A stretch of 64,000 nucleotides of DNA from Devosia sp. Leaf420. GTDB taxonomy: Bacteria; Pseudomonadota; Alphaproteobacteria; Rhizobiales; Devosiaceae. Positions 8,268 through 16,383 of this stretch are shown piece after piece. A program made the translations under genes and the position numbers. The notes below the pieces were generated by a model. It did not search any database and was not told the origin of the DNA. It worked only from the letters and a program-made list of their open reading frames with translations. Numbering within the stretch: the stretch's first letter is position 1; each line of letters starts with the position of its first letter. The DNA lies in contig NZ_LMQU01000001.1 in the NCBI RefSeq assembly GCF_001425445.1, forward strand, positions 373,221 through 437,220, given 5' to 3'.

Positions 8268-8576
8268 TCACACAACCATATCGAACACGATCAGACCATC
8301 ACGGCCGCCTTCGAGTGCCGCGACGAGTTTTGAGCCTGCGGCCTTATGGTCGGGGTGGACGAGGTAGGCGTCACGGGCCGCCTCATCCTCAAAATCCATG
8401 GTGAAGCCATCGACGAAGCCTTGGTGGACGCCTTCGGGTGACACATTGTGGCCGGCGGACATGGCGAGAAATCCGGGAACGACTTCACGCAATGATTCAA
8501 GTTCAGCGTAAAGCGCGGCGCGCTGCTCTTGCGTTACTTCAGGACGGAAACGGACGAGAACGCAGTGGCGGATCAT
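8268..8576 (-). CDS. Dabb-domain (stress-responsive A/B barrel) protein
   Basis: A 102-residue single-domain protein beginning MIRHCVLVRFRPEVTQEQ, with GHNVSPEGVHQGFVDGFTMD and VHPDHKAAGSKLV, typical of the dimeric alpha/beta-barrel Dabb family. Such proteins are small and cytosolic, with a mixture of suggested stress and enzymatic roles; no catalytic assignment is possible. Its stop sits inside a 7-base-stem hairpin (8252-8269) shared with the 3' end of convergent bpt. Confidence 0.85.
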   Translation of the reverse strand: MIRHCVLVRFRPEVTQEQRAALYAELESLREVVPGFLAMSAGHNVSPEGVHQGFVDGFTMDFEDEAARDAYLVHPDHKAAGSKLVAALEGGRDGLIVFDMVV

Positions 8577-8640
8577 TTTCGTGAGTCCTTGGAAGGGGTT
8601 GGGGTGGGAGCTTCATAAGCTTGTTGGTAATCCACCGCGC

Positions 8641-8708
8641 GTCATCCCGGCCTCGAGCCGGGATCCATCTTGAAATCTCAGGATGGGCCCGGCTTTCGCC
8701 GGGGTGAC
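8641..8708. repeat. REP-like palindrome, family A variant
   Basis: GTCATCCCGGCCTCGAGCCG at the left is matched in inverted orientation by CCGGCTTTCGCCGGGGTGAC at the right. The outer GTCA...TGAC and the inner CCCGGC/GCCGGG stems repeat the plan of the 786-857 element. It fills much of the gap between the Dabb gene and parC. Confidence 0.7.
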
Positions 8709-8770
8709 AAGCGGTGGTCCGTGATGAGCACGTCCGGCCCTCGAGCATAGCTCTCCGGGCGTTCGGGCCT

Positions 8771-8795
8771 AAAATTGCTCCACTGGAGCAATTTT
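8771..8795 (-). terminator. Intrinsic terminator of parC
   Basis: A 25-base palindrome (arms 8771-8782 and 8784-8795, centre C). It folds as a 10-base stem AAAATTGCTC / GAGCAATTTT with a 5-base loop and ends in TTTT when read from parC, 19 bases past the parC stop. Confidence 0.7.
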
Positions 8796-8813
8796 GCGCT
8801 GCGCGCTCGCCCC

Positions 8814-11114
8814 TCACCCAACAAACTTATTGTTCTTCGGGAAGCCAGTCGGGGGCTGGCGGCCGGCGGTGGCGCGGTCGCTGAGCCAGTCGGTGAGTTC
8901 TTCGGTGGGCTTGGAATAGGTGCGGCCGGACGAGTCGGTCCAGGTGAGGCCATCGGCGGCGTAGAAGGTCTTGATGTCGGAGATGCCGCCATCCTTGTAG
9001 CGCTGCAGACGGACGCCCTTGCCGCGGCTCATGGTGGCGAGTTGGGCCATGGGAAAGACCAGAAGCTTGCGGTTTTCGCCAATGGTGGCGACGCGGTCGC
9101 CGTCGCAGGGGACGATGAGGCGCGCTTCTTCGGGTAGCGAGACGTTGAGGATCTGCTTGCCCTTGCGGGTATTGGCGATGAGGTCGTCTTCGGGAACGAT
9201 GAAGCCATAACCGGCCGAGGAGGCGATGATGCGCTTGGCGCCGGGCTTGTAGACGAAGAGCGCAACGATATCCTGGCCTTCTTCCATATCGACCATGATG
9301 CGCACCGGCTCGCCCTGGCCGCGGCCGCCGGGAAGCTTGTCAGCGCCAAGGGTATAGACCTTTCCGCCCGTCGTCAGCATCAGAAGCTTGTCGGTGGTCT
9401 CGCAATTGAGTGCGAGTTTCAGGCGATCGCCGGTCTTGAAGCCCTTTTCGTCGGCCGGCGCATTGTGCCCCTTGGGCGCGCGGATCCAGCCTTTTTCCGA
9501 GAGGATGACGGTGACCGGCTCGCGCTCGATGAAGGCTTCGGTGATTTCGGCAGCATCGGCGGTTGGGGCGTCGAAATAGATGGTGCGGCGGGCGCCGAGG
9601 GCGTGAGGCGTCGTGCCATCGGCTTCGAAAAGCGGATAGGCCTTTTTCAGCGCTTCGACTTGCTTGGCGATTTCGCCCCACTGCTTCTTTTCGGAGGCCA
9701 GCAGCGCTTCGAGCTTGCCCTTTTCGGCCGTGAGGTTCGTGTGCTCCTTGCGGAGTTCGATTTCCTCGAGCTTGCGGAGGGACCGCAAGCGCATGTTGAG
9801 GATAGCTTCAGCCTGATTGTCCGTCAGGTCGAAGGTCGCCATCAGGCTCTTTTTGGCATCGTCCTCTTCGCGGATGATGCGGATCACCTCGTCGAGGTTG
9901 AGATAGGCGACGATGTAGCCCTCGAGCACTTCGAGGCGATTGGCGATCTGTTCGAGACGGTGCTCGGAGCGGCGGACGAGAACGATCTTGCGGTGATCGA
10001 GCCAGGCGCGCAACGCATCGGCAAGGCTCATGACCTTGGGCGTCGTGCCCTTGTCGAGAACGTTGAGATTGAGCGGGAAGCGCAGTTCGAGCTCGGTGAG
10101 CTTGAAGAGCTGTTCCATGAGAATGACGGCATCGACCGTGCCGGCGCGCGGTTCGAGGACGAGACGGATGTCATCGGCGCTCTCGTCGCGTACGTCTTTC
10201 AGCAGCGGCAGCTTCTTGGCGAGGAGCAGCTCGGCGATCTTTTCGACGAGGCGGGATTTTTGTACGCCATAGGGGATCTGGGTGACGACGATCTGATAGA
10301 CGCCCCTGCCCTTTTCTTCCTTGGACCAGACGGCACGATGGCGGAAGGCGCCGCGGCCGGTTTCGTAGGAAAGGACGATGGAGGAGCGGGATTCGACCAG
10401 ATGCCCGCCGGTCGGAAAATCGGGGCCACGGACGAGGTCGTCCATGCTAGGCGGGGCCGAGAGATCGGCGTGGATCAGCTCTTCGGTCGTTGCCGCGGGA
10501 TTGTGGATGAGCTTGAGCGCGGCATTGCAGAGTTCGACGACGTTGTGCGGGGGCACCGAAGTCGCCATGCCGACGGCAATGCCGGTCGAGCCATTGGCGA
10601 GCAGGTTCGGAAAGTTCGAGGGGAGAACGACAGGCTCTTCGTCTTCGCCGTCATAGGTCGGGCGGAAGTCGATGGCGTTCTCGGTAATGCCTTCGAGAAG
10701 GCGCATCGAGACTTCGGTCATGCGGGATTCGGTGTAGCGCATGGCCGCGGCGCTATCGCCGTCGATATTGCCGAAATTACCCTGACCGTCGACGAGCGGG
10801 TAGCGCAGCGCAAAATCCTGCGCGAGGCGCACGAGGGCATCGTAGATCGACTGGTCGCCGTGGGGGTGGAACTTACCGATCACGTCGCCGACGATACGGG
10901 CGGACTTCTTGTAGCCCTGGCCGGGGTCGAGGCGCAGCAGGCGCATGGCGTGAATGATGCGGCGATGGACCGGTTTAAGGCCATCGCGCGCGTCCGGCAG
11001 GGCACGCTGCGTGATCGTCGAGAGGGCGTAGCTCAGATACCGTTCTTCGAGCGCCTGCTTGAGATCGACGATGCGCTGATCATCGGGTGGTGGCAGGGTA
11101 TCGGCGTCGGACAT
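8814..11114 (-). CDS. parC: DNA topoisomerase IV subunit A
   Basis: 766 residues; the breakage-reunion subunit that decatenates daughter chromosomes together with ParE. The catalytic tyrosine is Y127 in AAMRYTE. The helix-turn-helix region holds [16 protein letters not shown] (residues 81-96). A coiled-coil tower follows, then a beta-pinwheel C-terminal domain with blades such as [17 protein letters not shown] and [18 protein letters not shown]. ParC is preferred to GyrA because the pinwheel is short and no GyrA-box was recognised. The position matching E. coli ParC Ser80 is Gln88. Confidence 0.95.
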   Translation of the reverse strand: MSDADTLPPPDDQRIVDLKQALEERYLSYALSTITQRALPDARDGLKPVHRRIIHAMRLLRLDPGQGYKKSARIVGDVIGKFHPHGDQSIYDALVRLAQDFALRYPLVDGQGNFGNIDGDSAAAMRYTESRMTEVSMRLLEGITENAIDFRPTYDGEDEEPVVLPSNFPNLLANGSTGIAVGMATSVPPHNVVELCNAALKLIHNPAATTEELIHADLSAPPSMDDLVRGPDFPTGGHLVESRSSIVLSYETGRGAFRHRAVWSKEEKGRGVYQIVVTQIPYGVQKSRLVEKIAELLLAKKLPLLKDVRDESADDIRLVLEPRAGTVDAVILMEQLFKLTELELRFPLNLNVLDKGTTPKVMSLADALRAWLDHRKIVLVRRSEHRLEQIANRLEVLEGYIVAYLNLDEVIRIIREEDDAKKSLMATFDLTDNQAEAILNMRLRSLRKLEEIELRKEHTNLTAEKGKLEALLASEKKQWGEIAKQVEALKKAYPLFEADGTTPHALGARRTIYFDAPTADAAEITEAFIEREPVTVILSEKGWIRAPKGHNAPADEKGFKTGDRLKLALNCETTDKLLMLTTGGKVYTLGADKLPGGRGQGEPVRIMVDMEEGQDIVALFVYKPGAKRIIASSAGYGFIVPEDDLIANTRKGKQILNVSLPEEARLIVPCDGDRVATIGENRKLLVFPMAQLATMSRGKGVRLQRYKDGGISDIKTFYAADGLTWTDSSGRTYSKPTEELTDWLSDRATAGRQPPTGFPKNNKFVG

Positions 11115-11325
11115 GCGGTGCTCAGGTTCATGGAGAACGAATCAGGAAGACAGTATAGCGGGCGCGCGGGAAAGGGACAGGAAAGGCGCGGATTTCTTGG
11201 GGATTTCTGCCATTGGTTGCTCTGCAATGCACGGCGCCGCGATCTTGCTTCTTCCCTTGTGGGAGTAGGTGCCCTGAAGGAGCGCATGAGGGTATACGAT
11301 TTTTCTATGAGTGCGGCGCGTGGGG

Positions 11326-11396
11326 AGAGAACCCCTCACCCTGGAATTTCTTCTGAACGAAGAAATTCCTGTCCCTCTCCCTCAAGGGGCGAGGGT
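11326..11396. repeat. Palindromic repeat, family C, upstream of parC
   Basis: A GGGGAGAG...CCCTCACCC / CCTCTCCCTC...GGGGCGAGGG block surrounds an exact inverted repeat, GGAATTTCTTC (11343-11353) and GAAGAAATTCC (11359-11369), with a 5-base loop. The outer part resembles the elements at 34450-34571 and 58723-58848. It lies between recO and parC, so it would be transcribed if they share an operon. Confidence 0.65.
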
Positions 11397-11398
11397 AG

Positions 11399-12109
11399 TC
11401 AGTGGCTCTCCCGGCTTAGCAACGCCACCAAGGCATCCCGAATGGCCGGTTGCTCCATGCCTCGGGCCGCCCACACATGCCGGTCTAGGAAATAGCTCGT
11501 CAGGCGGAAGGCGTTGCGGAGGTCGTCGGGGGAGGCGTTGCCGCGGGCGTTGAGGAAACTGGGGAGTGGCAGGAGGCGGTCGCGATAGGGTTCGGCGGCG
11601 GCGCGGGAGACGGCTCGGCCGGATTTGGGGGAGACATGAGTCAGGTCGGTGGTGGCGCCGGTCGAAGCGCAGCTGGAGAGATCGAGGCCGAAGCCGAGTT
11701 CTTCGAGCAGGTTGAGTTCAAAGCGCGCCAGCGCGACGCCATCGGGCGGATGGTCGAGCAGCGACAGGGCCTGGCCCAGCAAGCGGTCGTGGGGATCGCG
11801 CTCGGGCAGGAGGCGCAGGTGCTCGCAGACCAGTTGGGCGAGATAGAGCCGGGTCCGGTCGGTCATGAGGTCGGCGGCGCGGCCGCGCATCAGTTCGACG
11901 GTGAAGGTGCCCAATTGGTCTTCGAGCCGGGCGCGCCAGGTGAGTTGGATCGTGTTGCCGACCTGCAGGGTCGGGGCGAGCTTTGACGAGCGGCCGCCGC
12001 GCACAAGGCCGACATTACGGCCGCGCCCGGCGACCATGGCCTCGATAATAAGGCTGGTCTCGCCATGGCGGCGGACGCCTATGAGAAGGGCTTCACCGGT
12101 CCATTCCAT
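11399..12109 (-). CDS. recO: DNA repair protein RecO
   Basis: 236 residues. RecO loads RecA at gaps together with RecR. The N-terminal OB-fold starts MEWTGEALLIGVRRHGETS, with VRGGRSSKLAPTLQVGN close behind. The helical C-terminal domain includes RFELNLLEELGFGLDLSSCA. The zinc-site cysteines of some RecO proteins are reduced to one visible Cys pair candidate, which is common in alphaproteobacteria. It starts 9 bases after the Pr6Pr stop, so the two are likely co-transcribed. Confidence 0.9.
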   Translation of the reverse strand: MEWTGEALLIGVRRHGETSLIIEAMVAGRGRNVGLVRGGRSSKLAPTLQVGNTIQLTWRARLEDQLGTFTVELMRGRAADLMTDRTRLYLAQLVCEHLRLLPERDPHDRLLGQALSLLDHPPDGVALARFELNLLEELGFGLDLSSCASTGATTDLTHVSPKSGRAVSRAAAEPYRDRLLPLPSFLNARGNASPDDLRNAFRLTSYFLDRHVWAARGMEQPAIRDALVALLSRESH

Positions 12110-12118
12110 ATGGGCTCG

Positions 12119-12724
12119 CTACCGTGCCAAACGCCGGTCGAGGAGGACCATCAGGGCGCCGGCCGCGAGATAGGCCACGGTGATGACAATCACCGTCATC
12201 GTGACCTGCGGGATGCCATACTTAACGTAGTCGATGAACGGATAGGCGAAGTGGCCTTGGGCCGCGCCGCGGACGAGGGCGTAAAGGAGGTAGGCGATCG
12301 GATAGATCGCCCAGACGAGCGGATCGCGCATGTCGAGCGCGCTGCGCCGGACCCAGAACAGCCAGAATATCGGGACCAAGACCGGGGTAACCATGTGCAG
12401 CAGCACGTTGGCGACGGCCGCGCCTGCCGTAAGTTCGACAAGGCCGTGCAGCAGCAGGGCATAGATGACGCCGACCAAGGCAATGTTTATGGTGACGAAA
12501 CCGAGGAGGCGCGGCCCCACGCCACCCTTGCGGAGGGCGTGGAGCGTGAAGGCCAGGGCCACGATCAGATTGGTCGTAACGGTGAAATAGTCGGCCAGCA
12601 CCCAGAGCCCGCCAAGGAGCGAGCCGCTCAGGCGCCATTGGGCTCCGATGTGAATGCCGAGACCCACCCAGGCTATGGCGGCAATCACCGAGGAAAATAG
12701 CCTTACAACCGTAGCTGTCCGCAT
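12119..12724 (-). CDS. Pr6Pr-family membrane protein
   Basis: 201 residues with six predicted membrane helices. The opening RLFSSVIAAIAWVGLGIHIG and the internal LADYFTVTTNLIVALAF, VLLHMVTPVLVPIFWLFWV and YPIAYLLYALVRGA fit the Pr6Pr (FAR-17a/AIG1-like) family. The function is unknown. The start ATG has GAGGAAAGC directly upstream. It lies between era and recO, which I expect to be adjacent in this order, and looks like an insertion into the operon. Confidence 0.8.
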   Translation of the reverse strand: MRTATVVRLFSSVIAAIAWVGLGIHIGAQWRLSGSLLGGLWVLADYFTVTTNLIVALAFTLHALRKGGVGPRLLGFVTINIALVGVIYALLLHGLVELTAGAAVANVLLHMVTPVLVPIFWLFWVRRSALDMRDPLVWAIYPIAYLLYALVRGAAQGHFAYPFIDYVKYGIPQVTMTVIVITVAYLAAGALMVLLDRRLAR

Positions 12725-12742
12725 GCTTTCCTCGCGTTCGCC

Positions 12743-13675
12743 TTACTTTTTCTCGTGGGGAAATTCGAGGCCCATTTCCTGATAGCGCTCGGGGTCGTCT
12801 GCCCACTTTTCGCGGACTTTGACGAAGAGGAAGAGGTGGATCGGCACCTCATACATTTCCATCAGTTCCTTGCGGGCCTCCGCGCCGATCGCCTTGATGG
12901 TCTGGCCGCCGGCGCCAAGGACGATCTTCTTGTGACTTTCGCGAGCAAGATAGACCACCTGGTCGATCTTGTAGGAGCCATCTTTCTGGATCTTGAAACT
13001 CTCGGTCTCGACGGTCGAGGTATAGGGGATCTCGTCGTGAACGCGAAGGAAGAGCTTTTCGCGGGTCACTTCGGCGGCGGTGATGGCCATGGTGAGATCG
13101 GTGAGGTGATCTTCCGGGAAATGCCAGGGGCCGGGCGGCACGTGCTTGACGCACCAATCGATGAAATCGGTGACACCATCACCTTTGAGCGCTGAGAGCA
13201 TGAAGGTGGCTTCGAAACGGAGACGCTCGTTGAGGTCCTGCGAAAGTTGGAGGAGCTTTTCGCGCTTAACCTGATCGATCTTGTTGAGAATCAGGACTTT
13301 TGGGTGCGGGATGTTATCGAGCCCTTCGATCAGAAGCTCGATATCGGGCGTGAGGCCGCGGTCGGCGTCGATGAGGAAGGCGACGATATCGGCATCCCCT
13401 GCCCCGCCCCAGGCGCTATCGACCATGGCGCGATCGAGCCGACGCTTGGGTGTGAAGACGCCGGGGGTATCGACGAAGACGAGCTGGGTCTGATCGAGCG
13501 TCAGGACGCCACGGACCTGGCTGCGAGTGGTCTGCGCCTTGTGCGTGACGATCGAGACCTTAGTGCCGACCAGCGAATTGAGCAGCGTCGACTTGCCGGC
13601 ATTTGGTGCACCGACCAGAGCAATGAATCCGCAGGCGGTGTTGGCGAGATCGACGGGCGCGATTGGGTCGGTCAT
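12743..13675 (-). CDS. era: GTPase Era
   Basis: 310 residues; an essential GTPase that binds the 3' end of 16S rRNA and aids 30S assembly. Motifs in order: G1 GAPNAGKST, G3 DTPG (in FVDTPGVFTP), G4 NKID, and a C-terminal KH domain with ESHKKIVLGAGGQTIKAIG. The start used is MTDPIAPVD, whose ATG overlaps the rnc stop by 4 bases (ATGA). An in-frame extension upstream lies inside rnc and is not used. Confidence 0.95.
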   Translation of the reverse strand: MTDPIAPVDLANTACGFIALVGAPNAGKSTLLNSLVGTKVSIVTHKAQTTRSQVRGVLTLDQTQLVFVDTPGVFTPKRRLDRAMVDSAWGGAGDADIVAFLIDADRGLTPDIELLIEGLDNIPHPKVLILNKIDQVKREKLLQLSQDLNERLRFEATFMLSALKGDGVTDFIDWCVKHVPPGPWHFPEDHLTDLTMAITAAEVTREKLFLRVHDEIPYTSTVETESFKIQKDGSYKIDQVVYLARESHKKIVLGAGGQTIKAIGAEARKELMEMYEVPIHLFLFVKVREKWADDPERYQEMGLEFPHEKK

Positions 13676-14379
13676 GAACGGTCCTTCCAAACATTCTGGC
13701 GCTTGAGGAAATCTTCGGCGGCCTTGTGTTCGGCTATTTTCTTGGATGGGCCAGTCGCCGAAATCCGCTCGAAACCGGCGAGATCTATGGCGATGGTGAA
13801 TTCGGGAGCGTGGTCGGGGCCGGTGCGTTCGACGAGCGCATAGGTTGGCGGCTCGAGGCCGCGGGCCTGAGCCCATTCTTGCAGCGTGGTCTTGGCGTCG
13901 GCGCGATGGGTCTGGCCTTCGCCGATAAATTCTTCGAAATGCTTGCGCACGAAGTCCGCGGCGGGGTCGAGGCCACCGTCGAGAAAAATCGCGCCGATGA
14001 TGGCTTCGGTGACGTCGCCGAGAATGGCTTCCTTTTCGGCGCCGCCGGTGCGGGCTTCGCTTTCGCCAAGGATCATTTCCGGCCCGAGATTGAGCTGGCG
14101 GGCAATGATAGCGCAGGTTTCCTTGCGGACGAGCGTATTGAGCGTGCGGCTCAGTTCGCCCTCATTGGCCCTGGGGAAGCGGGCATAGAGCATGTCCGCC
14201 ACGACGAGGCCGAGGACGCGATCGCCCAGGAACTCGAGCCGCTGATAGGAGCGTTCGACGCGCTTGCCCGGCGAAACGGCGCTCGAATGGGTCAAGGCGC
14301 GCGAGAGAAGGTCCCGATCGGCAAAGTTATAGCCGAGACGGTTTTGAAGCTGTTCGTGGCTCTTGTCGCGCCGACTCAC
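13672..14379 (-). CDS. rnc: Ribonuclease III
   Basis: 235 residues; the double-strand-specific endonuclease for rRNA processing and RNA turnover (EC 3.1.26.3). The catalytic signature is RLEFLGDRVLGLVVADMLY near residue 48, with the second acidic motif in DVTEAIIGAIFLDGG. A C-terminal dsRNA-binding domain spans about residues 160-228 (TTLQEWAQARGLEPPTYALV). Four-base overlaps with lepB upstream and era downstream indicate translational coupling. Confidence 0.95.
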   Translation of the reverse strand: MSRRDKSHEQLQNRLGYNFADRDLLSRALTHSSAVSPGKRVERSYQRLEFLGDRVLGLVVADMLYARFPRANEGELSRTLNTLVRKETCAIIARQLNLGPEMILGESEARTGGAEKEAILGDVTEAIIGAIFLDGGLDPAADFVRKHFEEFIGEGQTHRADAKTTLQEWAQARGLEPPTYALVERTGPDHAPEFTIAIDLAGFERISATGPSKKIAEHKAAEDFLKRQNVWKDRS

Positions 14380-15200
14380 GGGGCAGCCGTCGTGTCATAT
14401 GGCGGATTGCCATAGACGGACTGGAACATGCGATCCCAACGGACATTGGCGGGCCACTGCCAGATCTGCCACGGCGGCAGGTTGTCGCGGATCGAGAAGA
14501 AGCGAGCTTCGGCCTTGGCGATCAGATTGACGGCAGGGACATAGCCGACCTGCGAGAGGACACGGCTATCGGCCGAGCGGTCGCGATTGTCGCCCATCAT
14601 AAAATAATGGCCGGCAGGCACTACATATTCAGGGGTGTTGTCGAGCGGCGCGTTGTCCGAGATTTCCTGGATGATGTGGGTCGTGCCTTCGGGGAAGGTC
14701 TCGCGATAGACTTGGACTTCGCGGGCATCGCCCGTGCTGTCGGTATCGGTCGTCGTGCCAACCAGTTCGCGCTCGACCATGACGTCGTTGATGTAGAGAC
14801 GCCCTTCCTTCATCTGGATGCGATCGCCCGGCAGGCCCACGACTCGCTTGATATATTCCTGGGTCTGCGGGACCGGGCGGAACACCGCGATGTCGCCGCG
14901 GTTCGGTTCGCGACCGAGGATGCGATTGGAAATCGGCAGCTCGAAATCGAGAAGGCTGAAATCGCCGTAGCGGCCGAGCGAGAAGGAATGCTTGCCGTAA
15001 CCCCAGACGAACTTGTTGGCGACGAAATAATCGCCGATCATCAGGGTCTGCTGCATGGATGCCGTCGGGATCGAAAAAGGCTGATAGAGGAAAAAGCGCA
15101 GCACGATGGCGATCAGCAGCGCTTCAACAATGACCACGAAAGTATCCCACCACTCGCTGGCGGCTGATTTGTTCACTGTCTTATTGGCGGGTTGGGTCAT
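14376..15200 (-). CDS. lepB: Signal peptidase I
   Basis: 274 residues; an inner-membrane serine protease that removes Sec and Tat signal peptides (EC 3.4.21.89). One membrane anchor is at about residues 18-40 (WWDTFVVIVEALLIAIVLRF). The nucleophile Ser is in SIPTASMQQTL, the general-base Lys region in YIKRVVGLPGDRI, and the family box is MGDNRDRSADSR. The start is ATG at 15200 (MTQPANKTV). It lies 30 bases downstream of acpS and overlaps rnc by 4 bases. Confidence 0.95.
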   Translation of the reverse strand: MTQPANKTVNKSAASEWWDTFVVIVEALLIAIVLRFFLYQPFSIPTASMQQTLMIGDYFVANKFVWGYGKHSFSLGRYGDFSLLDFELPISNRILGREPNRGDIAVFRPVPQTQEYIKRVVGLPGDRIQMKEGRLYINDVMVERELVGTTTDTDSTGDAREVQVYRETFPEGTTHIIQEISDNAPLDNTPEYVVPAGHYFMMGDNRDRSADSRVLSQVGYVPAVNLIAKAEARFFSIRDNLPPWQIWQWPANVRWDRMFQSVYGNPPYDTTAAP

Positions 15201-15230
15201 TGCAGTTCCAGGATAGCGCTGACGAGAGCG

Positions 15231-15650
15231 TTAGACGCTTGCCCGCGACGGGTCAATCGGCAGCGCTTCGATGATGACGAAAGCCTGCGCGAGGCCTGCA
15301 TCGTCGGTGATGGTAATATGGATATGGGGCTCGTGGCCCGGTGGGATAAGGCGCTCAAGAGCGCGCAGGGCACCGTTGGTCAATTTCATCGTGGGCTTGC
15401 CCGATGGCAGGTTTACAACGCCCATGTCGCGCCAATAAACGCCAAAACTAAGGCCGGTGCCAAGCGCCTTGGAGCACGCCTCCTTGGCGGCGAAGCGCTT
15501 GGCGTAAGAGGCGGCGCGCTGGGCCCGGCGATCGGACTTTTTCCGCTCGAGTTCGGTGAAGCAGCGGTTGGTAAAACGGTCGCCATAGCGCTCGATGGTG
15601 TTGGCGATGCGATGGATCTGGATGAGGTCGGAGCCGAGGCCGATGATCAT
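15231..15650 (-). CDS. acpS: Holo-[acyl-carrier-protein] synthase
   Basis: 139 residues. It attaches 4'-phosphopantetheine from CoA to acyl carrier protein (EC 2.7.8.7). The metal-binding start [15 protein letters not shown] and the helix [15 protein letters not shown] are both typical. The start ATG has AAGGA 8 bases upstream. pdxJ, often beside acpS elsewhere, is absent; a family-B palindromic repeat separates acpS from pyrE. Confidence 0.93.
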   Translation of the reverse strand: MIIGLGSDLIQIHRIANTIERYGDRFTNRCFTELERKKSDRRAQRAASYAKRFAAKEACSKALGTGLSFGVYWRDMGVVNLPSGKPTMKLTNGALRALERLIPPGHEPHIHITITDDAGLAQAFVIIEALPIDPSRASV

Positions 15651-15669
15651 TCTTTTATTCCTTGAAGGA

Positions 15670-15781
15670 CCTCCACCTAACCTCCCCCTGGAAGGGGGAG
15701 GGATTGCGGCAGTGTTTGCCTCGATCGGCCGCCACCCACCACTGCGCCCCTCCCCCTCTCAGGGGAGGCTGGGTGGGGGTG
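15670..15781. repeat. Palindromic repeat, family B, complete
   Basis: The left arm CCACCTAACCTCCCCCTGGA and following GGGGGAGGG are answered by CCCCTCCCCCTCTCAGGGG and GCTGGGTGGGGGT on the right, with about 45 bases between. Half-copies lie at 18746-18785 and 63419-63453 with the same CACCTAGCCTCCCCC core. It occupies the pyrE-acpS junction inside an otherwise tight operon. Confidence 0.75.
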
Positions 15782-15792
15782 TCAGCAGTCGC

Positions 15793-16383
15793 CTATTTCA
15801 CACCCTGAATACCACGGCTGCCCGGCTTCACCGCCGGGATTGCCGCCAGTTCAGGGGGAAGTTGATCCGCCGGATAGGCCGGAACCTTGAACTCGATCAG
15901 CGAAACGAGCGGCACGCCGACATCGGCTTCGCCGCCGGAGCGGTCGATGAGGCAGGCGGCGGCCACGACATTGGCGCCGATGGCGCGGAGGGCGGCGACG
16001 CATTCGCGGATGGAAAGGCCGGTCGAGACGATGTCTTCGACGACGATCACCTTGTCATCGGGCGAGATCTCGAAGCCGCGGCGGAGTTCGAACTGGCCTT
16101 CTACACGCTCGGTGTAGAGCGCGGGGAGACCAAGTTGGCGCGCGGTTTCATAGCCGGGGATGATGCCACCGATGGCCGGCGAAACGACCTTGGTCACGCC
16201 GGGGACTTCGGCCTTGATCTTGTCGGCCAGCGCCTTGCAGAGCTTTTCGGTCTCGGCGGCGTATTGGAAGACTTTTGCTTTTTGCAGGAACAGCGGCGAG
16301 CGGAGGCCGGAGGACAGGATGAAGTGGCCTTCGAGCAGGGCCCCACATTTGCGGAAAATATCCAGCACTTCATCTTTCGTCAC
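15793..16383 (-). CDS. pyrE: Orotate phosphoribosyltransferase
   Basis: 196 residues; converts orotate and PRPP to OMP in pyrimidine synthesis (EC 2.4.2.10). The PRPP motif is [17 protein letters not shown], and [20 protein letters not shown] is the N-terminal substrate loop. The GTG at 16383 ([10 protein letters not shown]) is chosen because AGGAG lies 8 bases upstream and it matches the usual family start; an ATG nine codons earlier would give MAKSTGVRA. With this start it overlaps the end of rsh by 14 bases. Confidence 0.92.
   Translation of the reverse strand: MTKDEVLDIFRKCGALLEGHFILSSGLRSPLFLQKAKVFQYAAETEKLCKALADKIKAEVPGVTKVVSPAIGGIIPGYETARQLGLPALYTERVEGQFELRRGFEISPDDKVIVVEDIVSTGLSIRECVAALRAIGANVVAAACLIDRSGGEADVGVPLVSLIEFKVPAYPADQLPPELAAIPAVKPGSRGIQGVK

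Noticed and set aside
8252..8269. Hairpin between bpt and the Dabb gene as a terminator
   Set aside because: The 7-base stem GACCGGC/GCCGGTC has no T-tract on either strand and overlaps the Dabb stop codon, so termination is not supported.
9465..11495. 676-codon plus-strand frame opposite parC
   Set aside because: It is a shadow of parC. Third-position GC bias keeps the opposite frame open, it has no family similarity, and it runs across the parC promoter and a palindromic repeat.
13676..13876. 67-codon N-terminal extension of Era
   Set aside because: It lies wholly inside rnc in another frame and is Arg-rich without Era similarity. The ATG at 13675 gives the normal length and a 4-base overlap.
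15666..15790. CRISPR-like short repeats near pyrE
   Set aside because: The copies are inverted, not direct, with no regular spacers and no cas genes; they are a palindromic element.
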